Shown here in pieces: positions 47,562 through 56,899 of a stretch of 64,000 nucleotides of DNA. The stretch spans positions 2,122,001 through 2,186,000 of the forward strand of contig NZ_LS483370.1 in the NCBI RefSeq assembly GCF_900475285.1, given 5' to 3'. The notes under the pieces were generated by a model. The model worked only from the letters and a program-made list of their open reading frames with translations, searched no databases and was not told the DNA's origin. Within the stretch, counting starts at the first letter, position 1; every line of letters starts with the position of its first letter. A program made the translations under genes and the position numbers. The stretch comes from Pseudomonas taetrolens (GTDB lineage: Bacteria; Pseudomonadota; Gammaproteobacteria; Pseudomonadales; Pseudomonadaceae).

Positions 47562-48317
47562 TCAGGGTTGAACAAGGCGATAAAACGTCCGGGCGTTATG
47601 CCACAGCGCGTTTTCAGCCGCGTTTTCACCCAGCGCATCGATCAGCAGGTGAATGTCGCTGTCGGCAAATGCCCGGGGGGCTCGGGTGGAGGGCAAGTCC
47701 GTGCCAAACATCAACGCCTGAGGATTGGCACTGTGGATGTGCCGCAAGGCTTGAGGCACGTCAAAGTCGACCCGGCCAAAGCCGCAGGCCTTGATCCGGA
47801 CGCCGTGCCCGGCCAGGCGCAGCAGGCTGGGCAGACCGTCCTGGTGCAAGCCCAGGTGGTCGATGCTCAGGGCGGGCAAGCGCAACAGGCGGGCCTCCAG
47901 CGAGGGCAGTTCCCGTGCATCGATGTACAGCTCTGAATGCCAGCCCAGTTGCTCATGGACGCGTTTGGCCAGGAATTCGAGCTGGTCGAGTTGCTCCGAA
48001 CCGCCGCGTCGCAGGTTAAAGCGCAGAGCACGTACCCGGTGCCGGTGCAGGGTTTGCAGTTCGGCATCGGTGACACTGGCCGGCAATTGGGTGACGCCCA
48101 CAAAGCCGGGACCAAGGCGCTTTAGCGCGGCAATCAGGTAAGTCTGGTCAAACCCCTGAAAGGATCCCGACACCACTGCGCCACCTGCAATGCCCAAAGG
48201 CTGGGTGCGTCTCTGGTAATCATCAACCGTAAAAGGCTGCGGCAGATAGACATTATTGGCAATCAGAGGGAAAGCGCTGTCGATGATATGGCAGTGGGCG
48301 TCGAAGATCGGGCGCAT
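47562..48317 (-). CDS. Amidohydrolase family protein (PF04909-like)
   Basis: 251 residues from MRPIFDAHCHIIDSAFPL, with AGGAG nine bases upstream; the longer reading is rejected. TIM-barrel hydrolase features: DAHCH (6–10) supplies the first metal ligands, SIDHLGLH carries a histidine, and MFGTDLPSTRA carries the distal aspartate. It resembles lactone hydrolases and decarboxylases of the 2-pyrone-4,6-dicarboxylate hydrolase group. The substrate cannot be told. A small acidic protein gene lies 19 bp upstream and is probably co-transcribed. Confidence 0.82.
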   Translation of the reverse strand: MRPIFDAHCHIIDSAFPLIANNVYLPQPFTVDDYQRRTQPLGIAGGAVVSGSFQGFDQTYLIAALKRLGPGFVGVTQLPASVTDAELQTLHRHRVRALRFNLRRGGSEQLDQLEFLAKRVHEQLGWHSELYIDARELPSLEARLLRLPALSIDHLGLHQDGLPSLLRLAGHGVRIKACGFGRVDFDVPQALRHIHSANPQALMFGTDLPSTRAPRAFADSDIHLLIDALGENAAENALWHNARTFYRLVQP

Positions 48318-48336
48318 GGCAGACTCCTGGGGGCGA

Positions 48337-48693
48337 TCAGGCCGGTTCGCGGATGTAAGTGCCGGTACCGTCGAGGATGTTCTGCAAGGTCTGTTCGATT
48401 TCAGCCAGGTCTGCTGCATCCGAGTTGTGCAGGATTTCCAGGTGGTCATCGCCCTTGAGCACGTCGGTATCGCCGGCGCCGATTTCGATCAGCAGCCGGG
48501 TAGGGCTCAAGGTGACTTTGATCCCGTCCAGCGTCGAAGGCTCGTCATCGAGGGTGATCTCCAGCTCGTCCTCGTCGGGGTAGCGGGTCATCAGGAACAT
48601 TTCGCCTTTATCGCTGTGGCAACACAGCATGGCCATGTTGTCTTCTTCGTCATCGCACGGGTTGACGATCAGCAGGGAGGTGGTCATTTGCAT
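48337..48693 (-). CDS. Small acidic protein, unknown
   Basis: 118 residues with a strongly acidic composition (DDEEDN near 14, YPDEDELEITLDDEPSTLDG near 38–57, and KGDDHLEILHN). No signal peptide or transmembrane helix. Three cysteines (C13, C24, C25) are near the start. AGGA lies 7 bases before the ATG; MTTSLLIVNP two codons later is an alternative. I do not recognise a characterised family. Confidence 0.65.
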   Translation of the reverse strand: MQMTTSLLIVNPCDDEEDNMAMLCCHSDKGEMFLMTRYPDEDELEITLDDEPSTLDGIKVTLSPTRLLIEIGAGDTDVLKGDDHLEILHNSDAADLAEIEQTLQNILDGTGTYIREPA

Positions 48694-48770
48694 GGGTAAT
48701 TCCTGGCGCTCTGGGCGCGGGTCGGTCGAACAAAGGCCGATTTTGCCAGCCCGGGCAGATTTATGCTGGT

Positions 48771-48853
48771 TTGAATGCGCTTTCCTGAAAAACGATCAAC
48801 CCTTGAATGTCAGTCATTTCCGAAACGAGTGACGGACAAATGAGCGCATTCAA
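48771..48853. repeat. Nested inverted repeat
   Basis: Outer arms of 11 bp (48771–48781 and 48843–48853) are perfect inverted copies. Inside, 48808–48818 and 48828–48838 pair at 9 of 11 positions around a nine-base loop. Folding gives one long hairpin with a bulged side. Confidence 0.75.
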
Positions 48854-48999
48854 GAATGCAGACTGCTTTTGGATGCTAGGGTTGTTCATGGTCAGGCTCC
48901 GGGGTTGCGTGCCCATGACCGAATATGTCGCTGCACCGCAAGCAGGCCGGGTAGATCAATCGTTAAGCTGCATCCCGGACTGTTATCTCTAAAGACACA

Positions 49000-49024
49000 G
49001 CCCGTTTATCGGGCAGTCGTTTTT
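49000..49024 (+). terminator. Terminator-like hairpin in the gdhB leader region
   Basis: Five-base stem GCCCG/CGGGC with loop TTTAT, followed after five bases by five T. It ends 167 bp before gdhB; nothing annotated on the plus strand precedes it. Confidence 0.45.
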
Positions 49025-49190
49025 GTAGATACCGGTCCGGGAGTGTGAATGTGACTCTTGGCTCGTGGCCAGCTTCACCTCCCGGTCATGCTGCGTTTTG
49101 AGGGTATAACCTGCGCAGTAGTGACGGCTCCCTACGCGGGAATAACATGCGACGCTTCTCTCAATAACAAGCCCAAGCGGAGTACCACAG

Positions 49191-52100
49191 ATGGCGTTCT
49201 TCACCGCAGCCAGCAAAGCCGACTTCCAGCATCAACTGCAAGCGGCACTGGCCCAGCACATCAGTGAACAGGCACTGCCACAAGTGGCGCTGTTCGCTGA
49301 ACAATTCTTCGGCATCATTTCTCTGGATGAACTCACGCAACGGCGCATGTCCGATCTCGCCGGCTGTACGCTGTCGGCCTGGCGCCTGCTCGATCGCTTT
49401 GACCCGGCCCACCCGCAAGTACGGGTCTACAACCCGGATTACGAACGCCATGGCTGGCAGTCGACGCACACTGCCGTTGAAGTGCTGCACCATGATTTGC
49501 CGTTCCTGGTGGACTCGGTGCGTACCGAGCTGAACCGCCGTGGTTACAGCATCCACACCCTGCAAACCACGGTATTGAGCGTTCGCCGCGGGGCCAAGGG
49601 CGAGTTGCTGGAAATCCTGCCCAAGGGCACGAGCGGTGAAGGCGTCTCGCAAGAGTCGCTCATGTACCTGGAAATCGATCGCTGCGCGAATGCCGCCGAA
49701 CTGAATGTGCTGAGCAAGGAACTGGAACAGGTTCTTGGTGAAGTGCGGGTTGCTGTGGCTGACTTTGAGCCGATGAAGGCCAAGGTTCAGGAACTGCTGG
49801 AGAGCATCGACAGTTGCCAGTATGCCGTCGATGCTGACGAAAAAGCCGAGATCAAGAACTTTCTGGAGTGGCTGGTGGGCAACCACTTCACGTTCCTGGG
49901 CTACGAAGAGTTTGTGGTACGTGACGAGGCAGATGGCGGTCATATCGAATATGACCCGCAGTCGTTCCTCGGTCTGACCAAGCTGCTGCGCGCCGGCCTG
50001 ACTGCTGAAGACCTGCGGATCGAAGACTACGCCGTCAGCTACCTGCGCGAACCGACCCTGCTGTCGTTTGCCAAGGCCGCTCACCCAAGCCGCGTACATC
50101 GCCCGGCTTACCCTGACTACGTATCGATCCGCCAGATCGATGCCGACGGCAAGGTCATCAAGGAATGCCGCTTCATGGGCCTGTACACCTCTTCGGTGTA
50201 TGGCGAAAGCGTACGGGTCATCCCATACATTCGCCGCAAGGTGGCGGAAATCGAACGCCGTTCCGGCTTCCAGCCCAAGGCGCACTTGGGCAAGGAACTG
50301 GCCCAGGTCGTTGAGGTTCTGCCCCGCGACGACCTGTTCCAGACCCCGGTGGACGAGCTGTTCACCACCGTGATGTCGATCGTGCAAATCCAGGAGCGCA
50401 ACAAGATCCGCGTGTTCCTGCGCAAAGATCCGTATGGCCGCTTCTGCTATTGCCTGGCCTATGTGCCGCGCGATGTGTACTCCACCGAAGTCCGGCAGAA
50501 AATCCAGCAGGTCCTGATGGAGCGCCTGCAGGCTTCGGACTGTGAGTTCTGGACGTTCTTCTCGGAATCGGTACTGGCCCGCGTGCAGTTGATTCTGCGG
50601 GTCGATCCAAAAAACCGGATCGACATCGACCCGCTGCTGCTGGAAAAAGAAGTGGTTCAGGCCTGCCGCAGCTGGCAGGACGACTACAGCAACCTGGTGG
50701 TCGAAAGCTTCGGCGAGGCCAACGGCACCAAAGTGCTGGCTGACTTCCCGAAAGGTTTTCCCGCCGGCTACCGCGAGCGTTTCGCGGCGCACTCGGCCGT
50801 GGTCGACATGCAGCACCTGATGAGCCTGAGCGACAAAAATCCGCTGGTGATGAGCTTCTATCAGCCGCTGGGGCAGAGCGCCGGTCAGGAGCTGCACTGC
50901 AAGCTTTATCACGCCGACACGCCGCTGGCGTTGTCCGACGTGCTGCCAATCCTGGAAAACCTCGGTCTGCGAGTGCTGGGTGAGTTCCCGTATCGCCTGC
51001 GCCACGCCAATGGCCGTGAGTTCTGGATCCATGACTTCGCCTTTACCGCCGGCGAAGGTCTGAACCTGGACATCCAGCAACTGAACGACACCCTGCAGGA
51101 TGCCTTCGTGCATATCGTGCGCGGCGATGCAGAAAACGACGCCTTCAACCGCCTGGTGCTGACTGCCGGGCTGCCGTGGCGCGATGTGGCATTGCTGCGT
51201 GCTTATGCCCGTTACCTGAAACAGATCCGCCTGGGCTTCGACCTGGGGTATATCGCCAGCACCCTGAACAACCACACCGACATCGCCCGCGAGTTGACCC
51301 GGTTGTTCAAGACTCGCTTCTACCTGGCCCGCAAGTTGACCGCAGAAGACCTCGACGACAAGCAGTTGCGTCTGGAACAGGCGATCCTGACGGCCCTTGA
51401 CGATGTTCAGGTGCTCAACGAAGACCGCATCCTGCGTCGCTACCTGGACCTGATCAAGGCCACCCTGCGTACCAACTTCTACCAGCCGGATGCTCACGGC
51501 CACAACCGTTCGTACTTCAGCTTCAAGTTCGACCCGCACCTGATTCCCGAACTGCCAAAACCGGTGCCGAAGTTTGAAATCTTCGTCTATTCGCCGCGGG
51601 TTGAAGGCGTGCACTTGCGCTTTGGCAACGTGGCCCGTGGCGGCTTGCGCTGGTCGGACCGTGAAGAAGACTTCCGTACCGAAGTGCTGGGCCTGGTAAA
51701 AGCCCAGCAAGTGAAGAACTCGGTCATCGTACCGGTAGGCGCCAAGGGCGGCTTCGTACCGCGCCGGTTGCCGCTGGGCGGGGGGCGTGACGAGATCCAG
51801 GCAGAAGCGATTGCCTGCTACCGGATCTTTATTTCCGGCCTGCTGGACATCACCGACAACCTGAAAGACGGTGCGCTGGTGCCTCCGCAGAACGTGGTGC
51901 GCCACGATGAGGATGACCCGTACCTGGTAGTGGCGGCCGACAAAGGCACCGCAACCTTCTCCGATATCGCCAACGGCATTGCCATCGATTACGGCTTCTG
52001 GCTGGGCGATGCGTTCGCTTCGGGCGGCTCGGCCGGTTATGACCACAAAAAAATGGGCATTACCGCCAAAGGCGCCTGGGTCGGCGTGCAGCGCCACTTT

Positions 52101-54047
52101 AAAGAGCGCGGAATCAACGTTCAGCAAGACAGCATCAGTGTGGTCGGCGTGGGCGACATGGCCGGTGACGTGTTCGGTAACGGCTTGTTGATGTCCGACA
52201 AGCTGCAACTGGTCGCTGCCTTTAACCACCTGCACATCTTTATCGACCCTAACCCTGAACCGGCCAGCAGCTTTGCCGAACGTCAGCGTCTGTTCGATCT
52301 GCCACGCTCGGCGTGGTCGGACTACAACACCGACCTGATGTCTGCCGGCGGCGGGATCTTCTCCCGTAGCGCGAAAAGCATCGCCATCTCTGAGCAAATG
52401 AAAGAACGCTTTGCGATCACCGCGGACAAGCTGACCCCGACCGAGCTGCTGAATGCCTTGCTCAAGGCACCGGTGGACCTGCTGTGGAACGGCGGTATCG
52501 GTACTTACGTCAAGGCCAGCAGCGAAAGCCACGCCGACGTAGGCGACAAAGCCAACGATGCGTTGCGCGTCAATGGCAACGAACTGCGCTGCAAAGTCGT
52601 GGGCGAGGGCGGTAACCTGGGCATGACCCAGCTGGGTCGCGTGGAGTTTGGCCTCAACGGCGGCGGTTCCAACACCGACTTCATCGACAACGCCGGTGGT
52701 GTGGACTGCTCCGACCACGAAGTGAACATCAAGATCCTGCTCAACGAAGTGGTGCAGGCCGGTGACATGACCGAGAAGCAGCGCAACCAGTTGCTGGGCA
52801 GCATGACCAATGAGGTCGGCGCGCTGGTGCTGGGCAACAACTATAAACAGACGCAGGCTATCTCGTTGGCTGCCCGTCGCGCTTATGAGCGTATTGCGGA
52901 ATACAAGCGCCTGATGAGCGACCTGGAAGCCCGTGGCAAGCTGGACCGTGCCATTGAGTTCCTGCCGACCGAAGAGCAGCTTAACGAACGCATTGCCGCT
53001 GGCCATGGCCTGACCCGTGCCGAACTGTCGGTTCTGATCTCGTACAGCAAGATCGACCTCAAGGAAGCCTTGCTCAACTCCCAGGTGCCGGATGACGCCT
53101 ACCTGACCCGCGACATGGAAACCGCGTTTCCACCGATGCTGGTCAACAAGTTCGCGGAAGCCATGCGCCGTCACCGCCTCAAGCGCGAAATCGTCAGCAC
53201 TCAGATCGCCAACGATCTGGTCAACCACATGGGCATCACCTTTGTGGAGCGCCTGAAAGAGTCGACTGGCATGAGTGCCGCCAACGTGGCGGGTGCTTAT
53301 GTGATCGTGCGCGACATCTTCCACCTCCCGCACTGGTTCCGTCAGATCGAAGCCCTGGACTACCAGGTTCCGGCCGAGATTCAGATGGCGTTGATGGACG
53401 AGCTGATGCGCCTGGGACGCCGTGCCACGCGCTGGTTCCTGCGCAGCCGTCGCAACGAACTGGACGCGGCACGCGATGTGGCGCATTTCGGTCCGCATCT
53501 GGCGGCGCTCGGGCTCAAGCTCGACGAACTGCTGGAAGGTCAGACCCGCGAAGGCTGGCAGACCCGCTACCAGGCCTACGTCAAGGCTGGCGTACCGGAA
53601 CTGCTGGCACGCATGGTGGCCGGTACCACGCATCTGTACACCTTGCTGCCGATCATCGAAGCATCGGATGTGACCGGCCAGAATGCAGCAGACGTGGCCA
53701 AGGCGTACTTCGCCGTGGGCAGTGAGCTGGACCTGACCTGGTACTTGCAGCAAATCAGCAATCTGCCAGTGGAGAACAACTGGCAGGCGCTGGCCCGCGA
53801 GGCGTTCCGTGACGACATCGACTGGCAGCAGCGAGCGATTACGGTATCGGTTCTGCAAATGGCAGATGCCCCGGACAATATCGAAGCACGTCTGGCGTTG
53901 TGGCTTGAGCAGAATCAGGTGATGGTAGAGCGCTGGCGCGCCATGCTGGTGGACTTGCGTGCTGCCGGTGGTACGGACTACGCGATGTATGCGGTGGCCA
54001 ACCGTGAGTTGCTTGACCTCGCTATGAGCGGTCAATCAGGGCTCTGA
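49191..54047 (+). CDS. gdhB: NAD-specific glutamate dehydrogenase, 180-kDa class
   Basis: 1618 residues, the size of the large NAD-GDH of Pseudomonas aeruginosa (about 1620). It oxidises glutamate to 2-oxoglutarate and ammonia in amino-acid (arginine) catabolism. The N-terminal ~700 residues carry regulatory ACT-like domains; the catalytic core follows (ARGGLRWSDREEDFRTEVLGLVKAQQVKNSVIVPVGAKGGFV, about 815–857, with the substrate-binding lysines) and the Rossmann domain (SVVGVGDMAGDVFGNG, about 983–998). GGAG lies 9 bases before the ATG. It stands alone as a monocistronic unit ending at the terminator at 54066. Confidence 0.97.
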   Translation: MAFFTAASKADFQHQLQAALAQHISEQALPQVALFAEQFFGIISLDELTQRRMSDLAGCTLSAWRLLDRFDPAHPQVRVYNPDYERHGWQSTHTAVEVLHHDLPFLVDSVRTELNRRGYSIHTLQTTVLSVRRGAKGELLEILPKGTSGEGVSQESLMYLEIDRCANAAELNVLSKELEQVLGEVRVAVADFEPMKAKVQELLESIDSCQYAVDADEKAEIKNFLEWLVGNHFTFLGYEEFVVRDEADGGHIEYDPQSFLGLTKLLRAGLTAEDLRIEDYAVSYLREPTLLSFAKAAHPSRVHRPAYPDYVSIRQIDADGKVIKECRFMGLYTSSVYGESVRVIPYIRRKVAEIERRSGFQPKAHLGKELAQVVEVLPRDDLFQTPVDELFTTVMSIVQIQERNKIRVFLRKDPYGRFCYCLAYVPRDVYSTEVRQKIQQVLMERLQASDCEFWTFFSESVLARVQLILRVDPKNRIDIDPLLLEKEVVQACRSWQDDYSNLVVESFGEANGTKVLADFPKGFPAGYRERFAAHSAVVDMQHLMSLSDKNPLVMSFYQPLGQSAGQELHCKLYHADTPLALSDVLPILENLGLRVLGEFPYRLRHANGREFWIHDFAFTAGEGLNLDIQQLNDTLQDAFVHIVRGDAENDAFNRLVLTAGLPWRDVALLRAYARYLKQIRLGFDLGYIASTLNNHTDIARELTRLFKTRFYLARKLTAEDLDDKQLRLEQAILTALDDVQVLNEDRILRRYLDLIKATLRTNFYQPDAHGHNRSYFSFKFDPHLIPELPKPVPKFEIFVYSPRVEGVHLRFGNVARGGLRWSDREEDFRTEVLGLVKAQQVKNSVIVPVGAKGGFVPRRLPLGGGRDEIQAEAIACYRIFISGLLDITDNLKDGALVPPQNVVRHDEDDPYLVVAADKGTATFSDIANGIAIDYGFWLGDAFASGGSAGYDHKKMGITAKGAWVGVQRHFKERGINVQQDSISVVGVGDMAGDVFGNGLLMSDKLQLVAAFNHLHIFIDPNPEPASSFAERQRLFDLPRSAWSDYNTDLMSAGGGIFSRSAKSIAISEQMKERFAITADKLTPTELLNALLKAPVDLLWNGGIGTYVKASSESHADVGDKANDALRVNGNELRCKVVGEGGNLGMTQLGRVEFGLNGGGSNTDFIDNAGGVDCSDHEVNIKILLNEVVQAGDMTEKQRNQLLGSMTNEVGALVLGNNYKQTQAISLAARRAYERIAEYKRLMSDLEARGKLDRAIEFLPTEEQLNERIAAGHGLTRAELSVLISYSKIDLKEALLNSQVPDDAYLTRDMETAFPPMLVNKFAEAMRRHRLKREIVSTQIANDLVNHMGITFVERLKESTGMSAANVAGAYVIVRDIFHLPHWFRQIEALDYQVPAEIQMALMDELMRLGRRATRWFLRSRRNELDAARDVAHFGPHLAALGLKLDELLEGQTREGWQTRYQAYVKAGVPELLARMVAGTTHLYTLLPIIEASDVTGQNAADVAKAYFAVGSELDLTWYLQQISNLPVENNWQALAREAFRDDIDWQQRAITVSVLQMADAPDNIEARLALWLEQNQVMVERWRAMLVDLRAAGGTDYAMYAVANRELLDLAMSGQSGL

Positions 54048-54065
54048 TAGCCTGAGCAACACAAC

Positions 54066-54088
54066 AAAGCCCCGGATTCCGGGGCTTT
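54066..54088. terminator. Terminator between gdhB and DUF4404
   Basis: Perfect ten-base stem (54066–54075 with 54079–54088) with a three-base loop and TTT/AAA at the two ends, serving both convergent genes. Confidence 0.85.
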
Positions 54089-54099
54089 GTCGTTTCTGG

Positions 54100-54363
54100 T
54101 CAGATTCCCATGTTGCCCAGGGTTTGCACGATATTGCGCAGCGTACCGGCGAGGGTCGGGTGGTCGATCTCAAAACGCTCTATGGCAAGGTTCACGTCGT
54201 CCGAGAGACTGGTGTTTTGAGTGGCTTGCTCAACCTTGATCTGGGCCTCGATTCGCTCGGCCAGGGCATTCAGTTCAGCACGCTGCTCAAGGGACAGCGG
54301 CGGATTTTTGTCGAGTTGCTCGCGCAGGGAGTCGAGTTGTTCTTGCAGGTCGCGGGCAGGCAT
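54100..54363 (-). CDS. DUF4404 family protein
   Basis: 87 residues from MPARDLQEQLDSLREQL; AGGA lies 8 bases upstream of this ATG, while an ATG three codons earlier sits on that site. The protein is almost all helical and coiled-coil-like (heptads from 4 to 45) with a conserved FEIDHPTLAGTLRNIVQTLGNMGI end. DUF4404 has no known function. Confidence 0.82.
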   Translation of the reverse strand: MPARDLQEQLDSLREQLDKNPPLSLEQRAELNALAERIEAQIKVEQATQNTSLSDDVNLAIERFEIDHPTLAGTLRNIVQTLGNMGI

Positions 54364-54680
54364 AGCATTCATCCTTTATTGATAGGCTCTGGTATAGACC
54401 GCCCGTACGGGCAAAAGGTCTATGAACGGACGCTTAGATTAATCCACCCGGGTTGCGCGTGCATGATCTCTATCACGTTCGAGGCCGGGAATTGTGCCGC
54501 GGCGCTTGTTCGCGGCAGCCTCATAGTGCAACGGGTGCAGCCGATTGTGGAACATCCTGCAACTGAGGAAGTCTGTGTAGGATGTTTCTTGGGGCTACCA
54601 AAGAGATAAATCCCGTTATACTCAGCGCCTGACTCGGGGCGCAGCGCCCAAGTGTTAAGTACTTACCAGGAGTGTTTGCT
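54364..54680. other. Intergenic region between DUF4404 and mlaA
   Basis: About 317 bp without a gene. A TATACT hexamer (54617–54622) is the probable -10 box of mlaA; no good -35 box is visible, so an alternative sigma factor or an activator is possible. AGGAG precedes the mlaA ATG. GACCGCCCGTACGGGC near 54396 forms a small hairpin. Confidence 0.5.
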
Positions 54681-55370
54681 ATGCGCTGGACTGATCGTCT
54701 CGCTCAACTTTGTGTCTGTGCCGGTGTGGCGATGGTCCCGTATGCGGCCAGTGCGGCAACGGAAGATGATCCGTGGGAAGGGGTTAACCGGGCCGTTTTC
54801 TCATTCAACGACACCGTTGACAAATATGCCCTGAAGCCACTCGCACAAGGCTACCAGTTCATCACGCCGCAATTCCTGGAAGACGGCATCCACAACATGT
54901 ACCGAAACTTCGGTGATGTCCGCAACCTGGCCAACGACGTGCTGCAAGCCAAGCCCCACGCTGCCGGTGTAGACACCGCCCGCGTGCTGTTGAACACCAC
55001 CCTTGGCCTGGCAGGCTTTTTTGATGTCGGCACCAAAATGGGCCTGCAGCGCAATCAGGAAGACTTCGGCCAGACCCTGGGTCGCTGGGGCGTACCAAGC
55101 GGTCCTTACGTCGTACTGCCGCTCTTGGGGCCAAGCACCGTTCGTGACACCGCCGGCATCTACCCGGACTCGTTCACCCAGCCGTACCGTTACATGCACG
55201 ATGTCCCCGCACGCAACACGACCATGGGCCTCGATATCATCGATACCCGTGCCAGCCTGTTGTCTGCTGAAAAGCTGATCACCGGTGACCGCTACGTCTT
55301 CATTCGCAATGCGTATCTGCAAAACCGTGAGTTCAAGGTTAAAGACGGGCAGGTTGAAGACGACTTTTAA
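54681..55370 (+). CDS. mlaA: MlaA/VacJ phospholipid-transport protein
   Basis: 229 residues from MRWTDRLAQL, AGGAG nine bases upstream. MlaA sits in the outer membrane and passes misplaced outer-leaflet phospholipid to MlaC for return to the inner membrane. The hallmark block DPWEGVNRAVFSFNDTVDKYALKPLAQGY (about 34–62) and RWGVPSGPYVVLPLLGPSTVRDTAG (about 136–160) are both clear. Unlike the E. coli lipoprotein, the leader (…MVPYAASA-A) looks like a signal-peptidase I site and has no usable lipobox: Cys13 is preceded by L-C-V. It is followed by a strong terminator. Confidence 0.93.
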   Translation: MRWTDRLAQLCVCAGVAMVPYAASAATEDDPWEGVNRAVFSFNDTVDKYALKPLAQGYQFITPQFLEDGIHNMYRNFGDVRNLANDVLQAKPHAAGVDTARVLLNTTLGLAGFFDVGTKMGLQRNQEDFGQTLGRWGVPSGPYVVLPLLGPSTVRDTAGIYPDSFTQPYRYMHDVPARNTTMGLDIIDTRASLLSAEKLITGDRYVFIRNAYLQNREFKVKDGQVEDDF

Positions 55371-55391
55371 GCCGTTCGACACCCCTCCCGC

Positions 55392-55418
55392 AAAAAACGG
55401 CCCGAGTGGCCGTTTTTT
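55392..55418 (+). terminator. Intrinsic terminator of mlaA
   Basis: Stem formed by A6CGGCC and GGCCGT6 around a five-base loop, ending in six T, 22 bp after the stop codon. Confidence 0.92.
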
Positions 55419-55714
55419 ATATTGTCAGGCACGAAAATGGCAGGGTGTGAAGCCCCCTGACCCTTGGTTTTAGTTGCCGTTGGCGAGGTTCTTATAACCC
55501 GCAGGAATTTATCCTTGCGTACGTCTGGCGCCGCCATCGGCCTGAGCTTGAAACCCCCCGCGGATGGGAGTACCGTCTGCGCCTTACACGGGCACCTTTG
55601 TAGGATCGAGTCATACAATCGATTTGAATCAGGGATGTTCATAAGCCAATTCCGTCGTTAAGCCCGAGCTGTTCGGACGCATGCGACAACCTAATTCTGG
55701 CGCCGTTTGCCCAC
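55419..55714. other. Upstream region of rssB
   Basis: No gene seen. TTAGTT and TATAAC separated by 17 bp (around 55471–55499) form a possible promoter for rssB with a leader of over 200 bases. No ribosome site of the usual strength is visible before the rssB ATG. Confidence 0.35.
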
Positions 55715-56899
55715 ATGCAAAAAACCAGTGCCACGCTGCTGATCATTGATGACGACGAAGTAGTACGCGCCAGTCTGGCGGCCTACTTGGAAGACAGCGG
55801 TTTCAGGGTCCTGCAGGCCAGCAATGGCGTGCAAGGTCTTCAGGTGTTCGAGCAAGAGCAGCCAGACTTAGTGATCTGCGACCTGCGTATGCCGCAAATG
55901 AGTGGTCTGGAGCTCATCCGCCAGCTCTCGCTGCGCTCGCTGCAGACACCGGTGATCGTCATCTCGGGTGCGGGCGTGATGAGTGACGTGGTCGAAGCCT
56001 TGCGCCTGGGCGCTGCCGACTACCTCATCAAGCCTCTTGAAGATCTCGCCGTTCTGGAGCATTCCGTTCATCGGGCGCTGGACCGTGCGCGCCTGGTGCA
56101 TGATAACCAGCGCTACCGGGACAAGCTGGAATCTGCCAACCGCGAGCTTGAGGCCAGCCTGCACCTCCTGCAGGAAGACCAGAACGCAGGCCGGCAGGTT
56201 CAGATGAACATGCTCCCGGTCAGCCCCTGGTCGATCGATGACTTCAACTTTGCGCACCAGATCATTCCATCCCTGTACTTGTCCGGCGACTTCGTCGACT
56301 ACTTCAGGGTGGATGAGCGCCGGGTCGCGTTCTACCTGGCCGACGTTTCGGGTCATGGAGCATCGTCCGCGTTCGTCACGGTGCTGCTGAAGTTCATGAC
56401 CACGCGCTTGCTGTTTGAGTCCAAGCGCAATGGCACCTTGCCAGAGTTCAAGCCGTCCGAAGTGCTGGGGCATATCAACCGTGGCCTGATCAACTGCAAG
56501 CTGGGCAAGCATGTGACCATGGTCGGCGGCGTAATAGATGAAGAAACCGGTCTGTTGACCTATAGCATCGGTGGCCATTTGCCGCTTCCGGTGCTTTATA
56601 CCCCCGACAGCGTTGGCTACCTGGAAGGTCGCGGCCTGCCAGTAGGGTTGTTCAACGAAGCCACCTATGAAGACCACGTCATAAAACTGCCGAGCACCTT
56701 CAGTCTCACACTGATGTCCGATGGAATATTGGATCTTTTGGCCGAGCAGACACTCAAAGAGAAAGAGGCTGCCTTGCCACAACGGGTAAAAGCAGCGGGC
56801 GGCAGCCTGGATGGCCTGCGTCGGGTTTTTGGATTGGCCACGCTTGGGGAGATGCCGGATGATATCGCCTTGTTGGTGTTGAGCAGGAATCTTAAATGA
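55715..56899 (+). CDS. rssB: RssB: response regulator with PP2C-type phosphatase domain
   Basis: 394 residues. The receiver domain (about 7–125) has DDD (12–14), phospho-acceptor Asp56 in VICDLRMP, Ser/Thr84 region VISGAG and Lys106 in IKPLED. A coiled-coil linker follows (about 130–160), then a SpoIIE/PP2C-like phosphatase domain (about 175–394) with ADVSGHGASSAF and LMSDGILDL metal-binding motifs. In P. aeruginosa RssB controls RpoS together with the antagonist RssC. It overlaps rssC by 4 bp. Confidence 0.94.
   Translation: MQKTSATLLIIDDDEVVRASLAAYLEDSGFRVLQASNGVQGLQVFEQEQPDLVICDLRMPQMSGLELIRQLSLRSLQTPVIVISGAGVMSDVVEALRLGAADYLIKPLEDLAVLEHSVHRALDRARLVHDNQRYRDKLESANRELEASLHLLQEDQNAGRQVQMNMLPVSPWSIDDFNFAHQIIPSLYLSGDFVDYFRVDERRVAFYLADVSGHGASSAFVTVLLKFMTTRLLFESKRNGTLPEFKPSEVLGHINRGLINCKLGKHVTMVGGVIDEETGLLTYSIGGHLPLPVLYTPDSVGYLEGRGLPVGLFNEATYEDHVIKLPSTFSLTLMSDGILDLLAEQTLKEKEAALPQRVKAAGGSLDGLRRVFGLATLGEMPDDIALLVLSRNLK

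Larger units (their letters stand above)
48694..49190. other. 497-bp non-coding region upstream of gdhB
   Basis: No convincing reading frame on either strand. It holds a nested inverted repeat (48771–48853), a terminator-like hairpin with a T-run (49000–49024), a TATAAC hexamer at about 49108 that may be the gdhB -10 box, and the GGAG ribosome site of gdhB. See the findings for a possible small RNA. Confidence 0.6.

Noticed and set aside
49161..54035. 1624-codon open frame on the minus strand opposite gdhB
   Set aside because: Same explanation: GC-rich third positions suppress stops opposite gdhB. The gdhB translation is a full family match, and the antisense product is histidine- and glutamine-rich nonsense.
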